A stretch of 64,000 nucleotides of DNA. Source: Acidiphilium acidophilum. GTDB lineage: Bacteria > Pseudomonadota > Alphaproteobacteria > Acetobacterales > Acetobacteraceae. Position numbers and translations under genes: made by a program. The notes beneath the pieces are model-generated. The model was not told the origin of the DNA. It made no database searches and saw nothing but the letters and a program-made list of their open reading frames with translations. Position 1 is the first letter of the stretch; each line of letters opens with the position of its first letter. The stretch is from assembly GCF_033842475.1 (NCBI RefSeq), contig NZ_JAWXYB010000018.1, positions 2,649,501-2,713,500 on the forward strand. The letters run 5' to 3'. Positions 15,839 through 25,806 of the stretch are shown here, in pieces.

Positions 15839-16152
15839 TCGGCACCAAACAACGCGTCGACCTGCGCTGCCTGCTCGATTTCGAACAGACGCCGGAAAGC
15901 CTCCACGCCCACGCCATCCCCCAGGATGTCGAGATCCGGCCCGGCGATGAAATCCTCCTGCACGACGTCCCCGACATGGTCGGCTTCGGCGAGCGCCTGA
16001 CCGGCGAATGCGGAGCCACCCTTCTGCGCGCCGGCCCGCTCGAACGGCTCTGGACCCAGTTCCGCTCGCTGTTCGAAATCGCCGAGCTCTACGAGGTCGG
16101 CTTCCAGCCGCTCGACGACGTCAATATCGCGACCATCCACCACGGAGCCTGA
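15835..16152 (+). CDS. Conserved photosynthesis-cluster protein between puhC and acsF
   Basis: A soluble 105-residue protein without membrane segment or known catalytic motif (begins [20 protein letters not shown]). A small gene at this position is common in proteobacterial photosynthesis clusters, which is why it is judged real. The 4-base overlap with puhC and the 4-base gap to acsF show that it is co-transcribed and probably translationally coupled. It is acidic, with two Cys (one in TGECGATLL). A role in the cyclase or in complex assembly is a guess from position only. Confidence 0.75.
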   Translation: MIGTKQRVDLRCLLDFEQTPESLHAHAIPQDVEIRPGDEILLHDVPDMVGFGERLTGECGATLLRAGPLERLWTQFRSLFEIAELYEVGFQPLDDVNIATIHHGA

Positions 16153-16156
16153 GATC

Positions 16157-17260
16157 ATGAACGCCATGACCAGCACCATCGCCGCCCCCGAGGCCCATAC
16201 CGCCCCCAACGCCCAGACCGCTCCGAACGCCCAGACTGAAGCCGCGCAGAACAGCACCATGCTGAGCCCGCGCTTCTACACCACCGATTTCGCCGCCCTC
16301 GACAGGATCGACGTCGGCCCGATCCGCGATCAGTGGGAAACCCTCATGGAAGAGCTGAAAGCCGACCCCAACAAGGGCCATTTCGCCCGAACCGACGAAT
16401 TCAAGGTCGATATTTCGGGCATGCCCGAACCGCTCCGCCGCGAATTCCTCGATTTCCTGGTCAGTTCCGTCACCGCCGAGTTCTCCGGCTGCGTGCTCTA
16501 CGCCGAAATCAAGAAGCGCTGCGGCAATCAGGATCTCCGCCGCCTGTTCGGCTATATGAGCCGCGACGAGGCCCGCCATGCCGGCTTCATCAACGAGGCC
16601 CTGCGCGACCTCAACACCCGCGTCGATCTCGGCTTCCTGACCCGCGCCAAAAAATACCATTTCTTCAAGCCGAAATTCATCTTCTACGCGACCTACCTGT
16701 CCGAAAAGATCGGCTACGCCCGCTACATCACCATCTACCGCCAGCTCGAAGCCCATCCCGAGCTGCGCATCCACCCGATCTTCAAATGGTTCCGCGAATG
16801 GTGCAACGACGAGTTCCGCCACGGCGAAGCCTTCGCCCTGCTGATGCGCGCCAACCCGTGGATGCTCACGGGACTGAACAAGCTCTGGGTCCGGTTCTTC
16901 CAGCTCGCGGTCTTCGCCACCATGTATGTGCGCGATCACGCAAGGCCGCATTTCCACGCCGCCCTCGGCCTCGACCCCACCGAATACGACATGCAGGTGT
17001 TCCGCATCACCAGCAAAATCGCCGAGCAGGTCTTCCCGATCACCCTCGACATCGAAAACCCGAAATTCCTCGCCGGACTCGAACGCCTCCGTAAAATCGA
17101 TGTCGCCAATCAGGCGATCCGCGACCACAAGGGCATCGGTGCCAAACTCAAACGCGCGGGCCATGCGGTGCAGGCCGCCGCCGCCTTCGCTTCCCTCTTC
17201 CTGATGCGCGCCAAATCCAAACCCCTCCCGGCGGATGTGCGCCTGCAACCCGCCTGGTAA
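16157..17260 (+). CDS. acsF: Aerobic Mg-protoporphyrin IX monomethyl ester cyclase
   Basis: AcsF is the oxygen-dependent diiron cyclase that forms the isocyclic ring E. The 367-residue protein has the carboxylate/His diiron signatures [30 protein letters not shown] and [17 protein letters not shown] (about residues 110-230). An extra Ala/Thr/Gln-rich N-terminus of about 35 residues precedes the core. An in-frame ATG at 16166 is an alternative start. Its presence fits bacteriochlorophyll synthesis under air. The anaerobic enzyme BchE is not in this window. Confidence 0.97.
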   Translation: MNAMTSTIAAPEAHTAPNAQTAPNAQTEAAQNSTMLSPRFYTTDFAALDRIDVGPIRDQWETLMEELKADPNKGHFARTDEFKVDISGMPEPLRREFLDFLVSSVTAEFSGCVLYAEIKKRCGNQDLRRLFGYMSRDEARHAGFINEALRDLNTRVDLGFLTRAKKYHFFKPKFIFYATYLSEKIGYARYITIYRQLEAHPELRIHPIFKWFREWCNDEFRHGEAFALLMRANPWMLTGLNKLWVRFFQLAVFATMYVRDHARPHFHAALGLDPTEYDMQVFRITSKIAEQVFPITLDIENPKFLAGLERLRKIDVANQAIRDHKGIGAKLKRAGHAVQAAAAFASLFLMRAKSKPLPADVRLQPAW

Positions 17261-17272
17261 GGAGACAAGCCC

Positions 17273-19225
17273 ATGAGCAACTACATCATCCCCGGCCTGT
17301 TCGCCCTGTTCATCTGGTGGTTCAGCACCGGCGCGATCATCTTCCTCGATGGCCTGCCCCGCCCGACCTTCAAATGGAGCATGCTCGGCGCCACGGCGGT
17401 GTTCGCCATCTGCGTGATCGGTCTGGTCAAGGTCAGTGGCGAAACCACCGTCGCCGCCGCCTACTGGGCGTTCGGCTTCGGCCTGTTCGCCTGGGGCTGG
17501 CAGGAAATCAGCTTCTACATGGGCTTCGTCACCGGCCCGCGCACCGCCTCCTGCCCGGAAAACTGCAAGGGCTGGAAGCATTTCGGCCACGCGATCCAGA
17601 CCAGCCTGTGGCACGAGCTCGCCATCATCGCCTCCGCCGCGCTGATCATCGGCCTCACCTGGGGCCAGCCCAACCAGGTCGGTGTCTGGACCTTCATGGT
17701 CCTGTGGTGGATGCACCAGAGCGCCAAGCTCAACGTCTTCCTCGGCGTGCGCAACCTGAACGAGGAGTTCCTGCCCGAACACCTCAACTTCCTCAAAAGC
17801 TTCCTCAAGCGCAAATCGATGAACCTGCTGTTCCCGTTCTCGATCACCATCTCCACCGTGATCGGCACGATCATGTTCGAACATGCGGGCCGCGCCACCA
17901 CCGGCTTCGCCCGCGCCGGGGACACGTTCATCGGCGTCATGATGGCGCTCGCGATCCTGGAGCACTGGTTCCTCGTTCTGCCCCTCCCGGCGGCGAAACT
18001 CTGGAGCTGGGGTCTGAAATCCCACAAACCGGCCAAAGCCTTCGACGTCGAAATCGTCGCGGGCTTCCTCGGCGCCGGCAAAACCACCTTCATGCGTCGC
18101 CGGCTCGACATGCTCGGCAGCGTCCCCGCCGAATCGCGCGAAAAAACCGTCGTGCTGGTCAATGATTTCAGCACCGTCGGCATCGACGGCTCGCTGCTGC
18201 GCGGCCAGGGTGCCGATGTCGTGGAACTGCCCAACGGCTGCATCTGCTGCACCCTGAAAAACGACCTCGCCAGCCAGCTCGAAGAGGTCGTCGGCAAATT
18301 CGCCCCCGACCGCGTGCTGATCGAACCCTCCGGCGTCGCCGACCTCGCCTCGCTGATCGGCGTGCTCGAACGCCCGGCCATCGCGCCGTTCAAACGCAGC
18401 CTCACCGTGGTCACCATGATCGACGCGAGCGCCTTCCTCGGCGACTATACCGAAATGCAGGGTCATTTCAGCGCCCAGGCCCGGCTCGCATCGCTGCTGA
18501 TCGTCAACAAGACCGATCTGGTCAGCGCCGCCGAACGCGACACCGTCGAGGAAACCCTGCAACGTCTCAACCCCGACGCCCGGATCATCACCGCCCGCTA
18601 CGGCGCGGTCCCGGCGGACCTTTTCGCCACCACCAAAGCCCGCAAGGACCCCACCGCCGCCGACGACGCCCGCGCCCTGGCCAAACCCGCCCCGATCCGC
18701 CACGTCGCCGAACACCAGCCCATACCCGCCCCACTTGCCCCCGCCTCGATCGCCCCCGCTTCGATCGCCCCCGTTTCGATATCGCCGGCCCACGATCACG
18801 ACGATCATGGCCACGATCATCATCACCACGACCATCACCACGATCATGGCCACGACCACACCTGCACCGACACCGGCTGCAACCACCCGGATCATGACCA
18901 CGGGCACGACCACGCCCATCAGGACGCCCTCGGCTTCGGCTCCTGGGCCGGCACGCTCGACACGATCATCGACACCGATGCCCTCCGCCACGTGCTCGAT
19001 GCCGCCGCCGCGGGCGAATTCGGCACCATCGCCCGGCTGAAAGGCCTCGCCCGCTCCGGTCGCGGCTGGGTGCAGTTCGACATTGCGGGCCACCGCGCCA
19101 GCATCTGCGCCTTCGCCGCCCCGGCCGACGAACAACCCCGCGTCATCGCAATCGGCCGCAACCTCGACGAAGCCGGCCTCGCCGCCGCCTTCTCCGGCTG
19201 CTCCATGCGCCTCGCCGCCGAATAA
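17273..19225 (+). CDS. puhE: PuhE fused to a CobW/COG0523 metallochaperone GTPase
   Basis: This is a 650-residue in-frame fusion. Residues 1-250 are PuhE (DUF3623), a multi-pass membrane assembly factor of the photosynthesis cluster ([40 protein letters not shown]). After a linker of about 12 residues, a G3E GTPase follows: Walker [10 protein letters not shown] at 264-272, [10 protein letters not shown], the CxCC metal site NGCICCT with Cys323, Cys325 and Cys326, IEPSGVADL, and the base motif NKTD. Residues about 507-549 hold 20 His and 2 Cys. A CobW C-terminal domain closes the protein. COG0523 proteins deliver Zn or other metals. The membrane anchor places that activity at the photosynthetic membrane. 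There is no stop or start signal at the junction, and both halves look complete. Confidence 0.95.
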   Translation: MSNYIIPGLFALFIWWFSTGAIIFLDGLPRPTFKWSMLGATAVFAICVIGLVKVSGETTVAAAYWAFGFGLFAWGWQEISFYMGFVTGPRTASCPENCKGWKHFGHAIQTSLWHELAIIASAALIIGLTWGQPNQVGVWTFMVLWWMHQSAKLNVFLGVRNLNEEFLPEHLNFLKSFLKRKSMNLLFPFSITISTVIGTIMFEHAGRATTGFARAGDTFIGVMMALAILEHWFLVLPLPAAKLWSWGLKSHKPAKAFDVEIVAGFLGAGKTTFMRRRLDMLGSVPAESREKTVVLVNDFSTVGIDGSLLRGQGADVVELPNGCICCTLKNDLASQLEEVVGKFAPDRVLIEPSGVADLASLIGVLERPAIAPFKRSLTVVTMIDASAFLGDYTEMQGHFSAQARLASLLIVNKTDLVSAAERDTVEETLQRLNPDARIITARYGAVPADLFATTKARKDPTAADDARALAKPAPIRHVAEHQPIPAPLAPASIAPASIAPVSISPAHDHDDHGHDHHHHDHHHDHGHDHTCTDTGCNHPDHDHGHDHAHQDALGFGSWAGTLDTIIDTDALRHVLDAAAAGEFGTIARLKGLARSGRGWVQFDIAGHRASICAFAAPADEQPRVIAIGRNLDEAGLAAAFSGCSMRLAAE

Positions 19226-19248
19226 CGCACCGAACTGGGAGACGACCG

Positions 19249-20460
19249 ATGAACTACGAAAACTTCTTCACCACCAGCCTCGACCAGCTCCACCGCGAAG
19301 GCCGTTACCGCGTCTTCGCCGACATCGAACGCCACGCCGGCAGCTTCCCGCAAGCCACACGTTACGGCGCGGACGGTGAACGCAAGGTCACCGTCTGGTG
19401 CTCCAACGACTATCTCGGCATGGGCCAGCACCCCACCGTGCTGAGCGCGATGCACGAAGCGCTCGACAAATGCGGTGCCGGCGCGGGCGGCACCCGCAAC
19501 ATCGCCGGCACCAATCATTTCCACACCCTGCTCGAACGCGAACTCGCGGACCTCCACGCCAAGGACAGCGCCCTGCTGTTCAACTCCGGCTACATGTCGA
19601 ACTGGGCCTCGCTCTGCACCCTCGCCCACAAACTGCCCAACTGCGTCGTCCTGTCCGATGCCTCGAACCACGCCTCCATGATCGAAGGCATCCGCCACAG
19701 CCGCGCCCAGTGCGAGGTCTTCGCCCATAACGACCCCGCCGACCTCGCCCGCAAACTCGCGGCGATCGACCCCTCCCGCCCCAAACTGATCGCCTTCGAA
19801 TCGGTCTATTCGATGGACGGCGACGTCGCTCCCATCGCCGAGATCTGCGACGTCGCGGATCACTACGGCGCCATGACCTATCTCGACGAAGTCCACGCCG
19901 TCGGCCTCTACGGTGCCCATGGCGGCGGCATCTCCGAACGCGAAGGCATCGCCCACCGCCTTACGGTAATCGAAGGCACCCTCGCCAAAGGCTTCGGCGT
20001 GATCGGCGGCTACATCACCGGCTCGACCGCCCTGTGCGATTTCGTCCGCAGCTACGCCTCAGGCTTCATCTTCACCACCGCCCTCCCGCCGATGGTCGCC
20101 GCCGGGGCGCTCGCCAGCATCCGCCACCTCAAATCCAGCAGCGCCGAACGCGACCGCATGCACGAACGCGTCGCCCGCCTCCGCGCCAAACTCACTCGCG
20201 CCGGCCTGCCCCATCTCGACAATCCCAGCCACATCGTCCCGGTCATGGTGGGCGATGCCGCCCAGTGCAAATCGATCAGCGACGCCCTGCTCGACCGCTT
20301 CGCGATCTACGTCCAGCCGATCAACTACCCCACCGTCCCGCGCGGCACCGAACGCCTCCGCCTGACCCCCTCGCCGCTCCATACCGACGCCGATATCGAC
20401 CATCTGGTCGACGCCCTCGCCACGATCTGGCACGAAAGGTCGATCCGCCACGCCGCCTGA
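19249..20460 (+). CDS. hemA: 5-aminolevulinate synthase
   Basis: HemA (403 residues) condenses glycine and succinyl-CoA to 5-aminolevulinate, the first tetrapyrrole precursor in alphaproteobacteria. PLP fold-type I motifs are present: the substrate loop [27 protein letters not shown], and the PLP lysine K247 in [18 protein letters not shown] ribosome site precedes the ATG at 19249. As the last gene of the photosynthesis run, it probably supplies precursor under the same control. A housekeeping copy may exist elsewhere. Confidence 0.97.
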   Translation: MNYENFFTTSLDQLHREGRYRVFADIERHAGSFPQATRYGADGERKVTVWCSNDYLGMGQHPTVLSAMHEALDKCGAGAGGTRNIAGTNHFHTLLERELADLHAKDSALLFNSGYMSNWASLCTLAHKLPNCVVLSDASNHASMIEGIRHSRAQCEVFAHNDPADLARKLAAIDPSRPKLIAFESVYSMDGDVAPIAEICDVADHYGAMTYLDEVHAVGLYGAHGGGISEREGIAHRLTVIEGTLAKGFGVIGGYITGSTALCDFVRSYASGFIFTTALPPMVAAGALASIRHLKSSSAERDRMHERVARLRAKLTRAGLPHLDNPSHIVPVMVGDAAQCKSISDALLDRFAIYVQPINYPTVPRGTERLRLTPSPLHTDADIDHLVDALATIWHERSIRHAA

Positions 20461-20550
20461 CCACCCTCCGCCTTGTCCCTCGGCCGCGCCCCCCAATATG
20501 CGGTCGAGGAGCCCGGCACACCGCCCCTCCGGCGCGCGTCGGAGATCACC

Positions 20551-21738
20551 TTGCTGAAACACCTCGCTTTCGCCGCCGCCATCCTCGGCCTCACCGCCTG
20601 CGCCATCCCCAAACCCGGCAGCTTCTACCGCAACATCAGCGCCAAAGGTGCCCGACCCGGCGCAATCCTGCGCGAACGCCCCTACGCCGCCTCACCATCG
20701 GATGCCACCGCCATCCAGGTGATCTACGCCTCCACCGGCGTCAGCGGCCACCGCGTCCCGGTCTCCGGCGTCATCTACATCCCCCACACCAAAGCCCCCA
20801 AAGGCGGCCGCGACATCATCGCCTGGGCCCACCCCACCACCGGCGCCGCCGCGGGCTGCGCCCCCTCGCTCGACGCCCACAACTTCGCCGGCCTCAGCCT
20901 CGCCGGCAGCATCCCCGGCCTGCAGAAATTCCTCCACGCGGGCGATATCGTCGCCGCCACCGACTATCAGGGCCTCGGCGTCGCCGGCACCCACCCCTAT
21001 CTGATCGGCAAGGCCGAAGCCGCCGACATCATCGACAGCGTCCGCGCCGCCCGCGCCCTCCCGGGAGCCGATGCCAGCCGCAATTACGGCGTCTGGGGCC
21101 ATTCCCAAGGCGCCCAGGCCGCCCTCTTCGCCGGCCAGACCGCCGCAGCCTACGCGCCCGACCTCCACCTCGTTGGCGTCGCCGCCGCCGCCCCACCGAC
21201 CGCGCTCGGCCCCGAACTCCAGCACCCCAACTCCAACAGCGGCCGCGTCCTCACCGCCTATGTCTACGCCACCTGGTCGAAACTCTACCACGTCAGCATG
21301 ACGCCCCCGGTCGCCCCGCAAGCCGTCCCCCTGGTCGAAAAAGCCGCGACCAAATGCATCAACTCGGTCGGCCAATACCTCATCGCCGCCCGCGCCGGTG
21401 CCGCCCTCAAACCAGTCTTCCTCGCCCGGAACCCGCTGACCACCCCGCCCTGGCCCGCCCTCTTCCACGAAAACTCCCCCGGCTACGCCCCCGCCGGCGC
21501 ACCTCTCCTGATCACCCAGGGCACCGCCGACACCACCGTCCTTCCGAAATACACCAACGCCTTCGTCCGCCGCGCCTGCCAATTGGGCGACACCGTGGAC
21601 TACATCAAACTCAAAGGCGTCACCCACATCTTCACCGGCTACCGCTCGGCCAAACTGGTCGCCGCCTGGTTCGCCCTGCGCTTCGCCGGCACCCCGCCGC
21701 CCACCACCTGCCCCGGTTGGATCGAAGTCAAAGGCTGA
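20551..21738 (+). CDS. Secreted lipase / alpha-beta hydrolase, lipoprotein
   Basis: A 395-residue serine hydrolase resembling secretory lipases (LIP family). The TTG at 20551 is chosen because GGAG lies 7 bases upstream and it gives a lipoprotein signal peptide (hydrophobic 4-15, lipobox LGLTAC with Cys17). The nucleophile elbow GHSQG puts Ser185 at the expected place. QGTADTTVLPKYTNAF probably carries the acid, and KGVTHIF the catalytic His. It is outside the photosynthesis operon by function and has a 90-bp gap after hemA. Its 3' end overlaps the convergent bioD by 11 bp. Confidence 0.8.
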   Translation: MLKHLAFAAAILGLTACAIPKPGSFYRNISAKGARPGAILRERPYAASPSDATAIQVIYASTGVSGHRVPVSGVIYIPHTKAPKGGRDIIAWAHPTTGAAAGCAPSLDAHNFAGLSLAGSIPGLQKFLHAGDIVAATDYQGLGVAGTHPYLIGKAEAADIIDSVRAARALPGADASRNYGVWGHSQGAQAALFAGQTAAAYAPDLHLVGVAAAAPPTALGPELQHPNSNSGRVLTAYVYATWSKLYHVSMTPPVAPQAVPLVEKAATKCINSVGQYLIAARAGAALKPVFLARNPLTTPPWPALFHENSPGYAPAGAPLLITQGTADTTVLPKYTNAFVRRACQLGDTVDYIKLKGVTHIFTGYRSAKLVAAWFALRFAGTPPPTTCPGWIEVKG

Positions 21739-22378
21739 CCAGCCACGCCTCCCACTCTGCCGAGCCGAACACCACCACATCCCCCGCCCCATGCCGCAGC
21801 AACGCCTCCCGCGTCGCCGCCACCGGCACCGGCAGATCCCCCACCCCGTTCACCACCACCTTGGCCACCACCACCCCCGCCACCCGCAACGCCTCGATCG
21901 TGCACAGCGTATGACTGATCGCACCGAGATACCCCCCGCACACCACAATCGCCGGCAATCCCAGCGCCACCATCCAGTCCCGCACCGTCCGCCGCTCATC
22001 CAGCGGCACCATCGCCCCGCCCACCCCCTCGATCAGCAACGGCACATCCGCCGCCGCCATCTCGCGCCGACAAAACTCCACCACCTCATCGAACGGCACC
22101 ACCCGCCCCGCCCGCCGCGCCGCCATATCCGGCGATACCGGATCGGCAAACCGCCACGGACAAATCCTCCCCACCACCGCATCGCTGGTCATCTGCCCCA
22201 TCGCCGCCAGCAACACCCCGGCATCGCTCGCAGCCGACCGCGCCGGCTGATACCCGCTCGCCACCGGCTTCAGCGCCCACGCCTTCACCCCACGCCCCCG
22301 CCAATGCCGCAGCATCGCCGCCGCCACATGGGTCTTGCCGATATCCGTCCCCGTCCCGGTCACGAAAAACTGCCTCAT
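21728..22378 (-). CDS. bioD: Dethiobiotin synthetase
   Basis: BioD (216 residues) closes the ureido ring of dethiobiotin using ATP and CO2. The N-terminal P-loop FFVTGTGTDIGKTHVAAAML (residues 4-23), the catalytic KPVASGYQ and the phosphate/metal loop LLIEGVGGAMVPL are present. The start overlaps the bioF stop by 4 bases, so bioF-bioD form a leftward operon. The protein is normal in length. Confidence 0.95.
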   Translation of the reverse strand: MRQFFVTGTGTDIGKTHVAAAMLRHWRGRGVKAWALKPVASGYQPARSAASDAGVLLAAMGQMTSDAVVGRICPWRFADPVSPDMAARRAGRVVPFDEVVEFCRREMAAADVPLLIEGVGGAMVPLDERRTVRDWMVALGLPAIVVCGGYLGAISHTLCTIEALRVAGVVVAKVVVNGVGDLPVPVAATREALLRHGAGDVVVFGSAEWEAWLVSL

Positions 22379-23514
22379 GCCACCCCCATCACCCGCTCGC
22401 GCACCACCTCTGCCAGCCGCATCACATCCGCCTCCCGATGCGCCGCCGAAAACGCGAACCGCAACCGCGCCGTCCCCTCCGGCACCGTCGGCGGCCGGAT
22501 CGCCGCGACCAGAAACCCCGCCGCCTCCAACTCAGCCTGCCCCGCCAGCGCCGCCTCCGCACCCCCCAGCACCAGCGGCACGATGGGACTCGCCGCCTCC
22601 GGCAACCCCACCGCCCCGGTGAACATCCGCGCCAGCCGCACCGGACGCGCACATAACTCCGCATCCCCCGCCATCACATCCAGCGCCGCCGCCGCCGCCG
22701 CCACCACCCCCGGCGGCAACCCCGTCGTATAAACGAAACTCCGCGCCCGATTCCGGATCAACTCGCACACCGGCACCGACGCACATAAATACCCGCCATA
22801 CCCCCCCACCGCCTTCGACAGCGTGCCCATCCGCAACGAAACCCCGTCATGCGGCGACCCGCGCCCGCCATCGAGCACCCCGATCCCATGCGCATCGTCG
22901 CTCATCAGCCACGCCCCGGCCTCCGCCGCCACCACCGCCAGCGCGTCGATCGGCGCGACATCCCCATCCATCGAAAACACCCCGTCCGTCGCCACGATCG
23001 CCCGCCGAAACCCGCACCCCGCCATCACCCGCCGCAAATCGCCCACATCGTTATGCCCGAACCGCACCACCGCCGCCCCCGACAACCTCGCCCCCGCCCA
23101 GATGCACGCATGCGCCAGCTCATCCACGAACACCGCATCCCCCGCCCCCACCAACGCCGGAATGATCCCGATATTCGCCAGATACCCCGACCCGAACACC
23201 ACCGCATCCGCCGTGCCCTTCAACGCCGCTAGCCGCGCCTCCAACCCCCGGTAAAGCGGATGATCCCCCGTCACCAACCGCGACGCCCCCGCCCCGACCC
23301 CATACCGACGCGTCGCCGCCACCGCCGCCTCGATCACCGCCGGATGCTGGGATAAATTCAGATAATCGTTGCAGGAAAACGAAATCAGCCCCACCCCGTC
23401 CCGCACCGCAACCGCCCCCACCCCCCGCGCGACCTGCCGCACCCGCCGCCGCAACGAACCCGCCTCCAGGGCCGCCAGCTTCGCCGTCGCGAAATCGTCC
23501 AGTGACCGGGTCAT
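22375..23514 (-). CDS. bioF: 8-amino-7-oxononanoate synthase
   Basis: BioF (379 residues) condenses pimeloyl thioester with alanine. It is a PLP fold-type I enzyme with FSCNDYLNLSQHPAVIEAA, GAGASRLVTGDHPLY, DDAHGIGVLDGGRGS and PLP lysine K234 in GTLSKAVGGYGG. It is related to HemA elsewhere in the window, but the context with bioD, bioB and bioA settles the assignment. It is the first gene of the leftward bioFD pair. The AT-rich repeat at 23544 lies just upstream of its start. Confidence 0.95.
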   Translation of the reverse strand: MTRSLDDFATAKLAALEAGSLRRRVRQVARGVGAVAVRDGVGLISFSCNDYLNLSQHPAVIEAAVAATRRYGVGAGASRLVTGDHPLYRGLEARLAALKGTADAVVFGSGYLANIGIIPALVGAGDAVFVDELAHACIWAGARLSGAAVVRFGHNDVGDLRRVMAGCGFRRAIVATDGVFSMDGDVAPIDALAVVAAEAGAWLMSDDAHGIGVLDGGRGSPHDGVSLRMGTLSKAVGGYGGYLCASVPVCELIRNRARSFVYTTGLPPGVVAAAAAALDVMAGDAELCARPVRLARMFTGAVGLPEAASPIVPLVLGGAEAALAGQAELEAAGFLVAAIRPPTVPEGTARLRFAFSAAHREADVMRLAEVVRERVMGVA

Positions 23515-23543
23515 CGGGGCGCGAACAAAAGAAAAGCACAGTC

Positions 23544-23590
23544 AAGCGCTTCTTTTTTTGTAAAAAAAGAAACAAAAAAACTTTTATTCG
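23544..23590. repeat. Half copy (left arm) of a dispersed palindromic repeat
   Basis: AAGCGCTTC-T7-G...A7-GAAAC followed by an A-run and CTTTTAT matches the left arm of the full elements at 26329, 28802, 30217 and 51421. The right arm is missing or degenerate. It lies between bioF and the MFS gene, both on the minus strand, and may act as a terminator for neither or either strand. Confidence 0.7.
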
Positions 23591-23629
23591 CTTGGTATCT
23601 GCCGCTTTTACTGTCTGCGCCTGAATTTT

Positions 23630-24874
23630 TCATCGACGTGTCCCCGCTGCGAAAACCGCACCCCGCTTCAACCGAACCGCCGCATAAACCCCCACCGCCG
23701 CCGCCGCAAACCCCGAAGCCGCACCCACCCCCAACGCCCAGCGCGGCCCGAACCGATCCGCCACCAAGCCGATCAACGGCGCCCCGATCGGCGTTCCCCC
23801 CAACGCAACCCCGACCCGCAACGCCATCACCCGCCCCCGCATCGCCGGCTCGGTCGAAAGCTGCATCAAACTATTGGTCGTGTTGGTAAACGTCAGCGTC
23901 GCCGCTCCCATGACCACGAGCGCCCCGGCAAACCACCAATACCCCGGCGCCAACGCCGCCAGCGTACACCCGATCCCGAAAACCCCCGCACCCGCCAGCA
24001 ACGAACCGAACCCCGCCTCGCGCCGCCCCGCGCCGAACAAAGCCCCGGCAACCGTCCCCACCGCCATGACCGAAGACAAAACCCCATACCCGCGCGCATC
24101 GGCATGAAACACCGTAACCGCCATCGTCGAAATGAAAATCGGAAAATTCAATCCGAACGTGCCGAACAGAAACAGCATCGCCAGAATCGCGATCAGATCC
24201 GGCCGCCCCCGCACATACCGCAACCCTTCGATGAAATTCCCCTTGGCCCGCGTAACCCGCGCATGCGGATCGAGGTCGCCGAGCCGTAGAAACCCAAGCG
24301 ACATCACCACCGCCGCGAACGAAACCCCGTTGGCCAGAAACGCCCACCCCGTCCCCCCATCGGCAATGATCACCCCCGAAACCGCCGGCCCGATCATCCG
24401 CGCGAGGTTGAACGAGGTCGAGTTCAGCGACACCGCATTATGCAGATCGCCATCGCCCACCAACTCTGCAACGAACGTCTGGCGCACCGGCGCATCGAAC
24501 GCCGCCGCACTGCCGAACAGAAACGCAAACACATAAACCTGCCAGAGCCGAACAACCCCGGCCACCGTCAGCAGCCCGAGCCCCAGCGCCAGCGTGCCCA
24601 TCACCGCCTGCGTCACCATCAGCAGCTTGTGCTGGTTCAGCCGATCCGCCGCCCCGCCCGTCCACGGCAACAACAGAAATTGCGGCCCGAACTGCAGCCC
24701 GAGCACGATCCCCACCGCCGAGGCGTCATGATGCGTGAGCCGCGTCAGCACCAGCCAGTCCTGCGCCGTCGCCTGAATCCATGTGCCGATATTGGAAACG
24801 AACGCACCAATGATCCACACTCGATAATTGAACCCGCGCAGCGACCGAAACACCCCGATCGCACCCACCCTCAC
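23630..24874 (-). CDS. MFS transporter (EntS / MFS_3 type)
   Basis: A 414-residue major facilitator with twelve predicted membrane segments. It begins VFRSLRGFNYRVWIIGAFVS, followed by GTWIQATAQDWLVL, and has the MFS cytoplasmic loop GGAADRLNQHKLL near residues 73-85. This subgroup contains exporters such as EntS, but the substrate cannot be read from the sequence. It is the last gene of the MarR-hydrolase-membrane protein-MFS run and overlaps the preceding gene by 4 bases. That layout suggests drug or phenolic export controlled by the MarR protein. Confidence 0.85.
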   Translation of the reverse strand: MRVGAIGVFRSLRGFNYRVWIIGAFVSNIGTWIQATAQDWLVLTRLTHHDASAVGIVLGLQFGPQFLLLPWTGGAADRLNQHKLLMVTQAVMGTLALGLGLLTVAGVVRLWQVYVFAFLFGSAAAFDAPVRQTFVAELVGDGDLHNAVSLNSTSFNLARMIGPAVSGVIIADGGTGWAFLANGVSFAAVVMSLGFLRLGDLDPHARVTRAKGNFIEGLRYVRGRPDLIAILAMLFLFGTFGLNFPIFISTMAVTVFHADARGYGVLSSVMAVGTVAGALFGAGRREAGFGSLLAGAGVFGIGCTLAALAPGYWWFAGALVVMGAATLTFTNTTNSLMQLSTEPAMRGRVMALRVGVALGGTPIGAPLIGLVADRFGPRWALGVGAASGFAAAAVGVYAAVRLKRGAVFAAGTRR

Positions 24875-25200
24875 AGACGCTCCACCCGGTTCCCGCCATG
24901 AAATCGCCCGAAATGCCGGGCCGAAAACACCGCAATCACCAACGCCCCCGCCCCGCTCGCCAGCACGTCATACGTATCCCGCAGCCCGAACTGCCCAACC
25001 CGGCAGATCAGCACATACCCGACCACAATATTGAAAAACCCCCACACCACATTGACGGTGGAGGACGACAACCCCTCCCCCGGCGGCCTGGCAAACGGCG
25101 ACTGAAACGCCCGACCCATCATGCCGCTGACAAAATGCGGAATCGCATTCGCGAACAACGCGCCGCCGAAAAAATAGGCCGCCAGATCAAGCCCCCTCAC
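24871..25200 (-). CDS. Small integral membrane protein
   Basis: A 109-residue protein with three to four hydrophobic segments (AAYFFGGALFANAIPHFVSG, NVVWGFFNIVVGYVLI, GAGALVIAVFSARHF). No characterised family is recognised with certainty. Overlaps of 4 bases with both neighbours bind it into the MarR cassette. It may be an accessory of the downstream exporter, an inference from position. Confidence 0.7.
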   Translation of the reverse strand: MRGLDLAAYFFGGALFANAIPHFVSGMMGRAFQSPFARPPGEGLSSSTVNVVWGFFNIVVGYVLICRVGQFGLRDTYDVLASGAGALVIAVFSARHFGRFHGGNRVERL

Positions 25201-25766
25201 GATCCCCCCTCCCGTGCGTCGAGCAGGGCGATAACGTCGCGCGTCACCCCGGTCTCGCCGAGCCGCGGAAACACGTTCGCGATACTGTAATCATGCGCCC
25301 CCGCCCGCATATCGGTCATGGCATCGATCGCAAGCGTCACGTTGAACCCAAGCTCATACGCCTGCCGCGCGGTCGCCTCCACGCCGGTCGCGGTCGCAAT
25401 GCCCGCAATCACCACCTGGGTCACCCCGAGCGCCTTCAGCCGCGCGTCCAGATCAGTGGTCGCAAACGCCCCCCACGACCGCTTCGTCACCAGAATATCG
25501 CTGTCCCGCCGCCCCAGTTCCGCAACGAGATCCGCCCATCCCGCCCCACCGGGCAAAGCCGGACGCGGCTGTTCGGTCCGACCCGGCGCCCCGCCCGTCA
25601 CATTGACCAGCACCACCGGCAACCCCCGCGCCCGGAACGCATCCGCAAGCGCCCGCGCCCGCTCGACGACACCCCCGACCGGATGCACCAGCGATCGCTC
25701 GACAATGCCCTTCTGCAAATCAACGACGATCAGAGCCGAATTCGGATCGAGCACGGTCAACGCCAT
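25197..25766 (-). CDS. Isochorismatase-family hydrolase
   Basis: A 189-residue cysteine-hydrolase-like fold with the N-terminal catalytic Asp in SALIVVDLQKGI (about residues 10-21), a Lys in ILVTKRSWGAF, and the loop GIATATGVEATARQAYELGF. The position that is a nucleophilic Cys in nicotinamidases is Gly here, as in true isochorismatases and many uncharacterised members. Its reaction is therefore unlikely to be amide hydrolysis by thiol. The start at 25766 is supported by AGGAG 6-10 bases upstream, while the longer open frame upstream overlaps marR. The gene is 40 bp after marR. Confidence 0.85.
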   Translation of the reverse strand: MALTVLDPNSALIVVDLQKGIVERSLVHPVGGVVERARALADAFRARGLPVVLVNVTGGAPGRTEQPRPALPGGAGWADLVAELGRRDSDILVTKRSWGAFATTDLDARLKALGVTQVVIAGIATATGVEATARQAYELGFNVTLAIDAMTDMRAGAHDYSIANVFPRLGETGVTRDVIALLDAREGGS

Positions 25767-25806
25767 AAAAATCTCCTTATCGAAAGTAAACCGGATCGTC
25801 CCGCCG

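Noticed and set aside
18784-18930. His-codon-rich stretch as a simple-sequence expansion or sequencing artefact
   Set aside because: It stays in frame, uses mixed His/Asp/Gly codons with Cys, and lies exactly where COG0523 proteins carry metal-binding loops.
16121-19135. 1004-codon minus-strand open frame opposite acsF and puhE
   Set aside because: Gly/Asp/Val-rich antisense translation of high-GC genes whose plus-strand products carry clear motifs.
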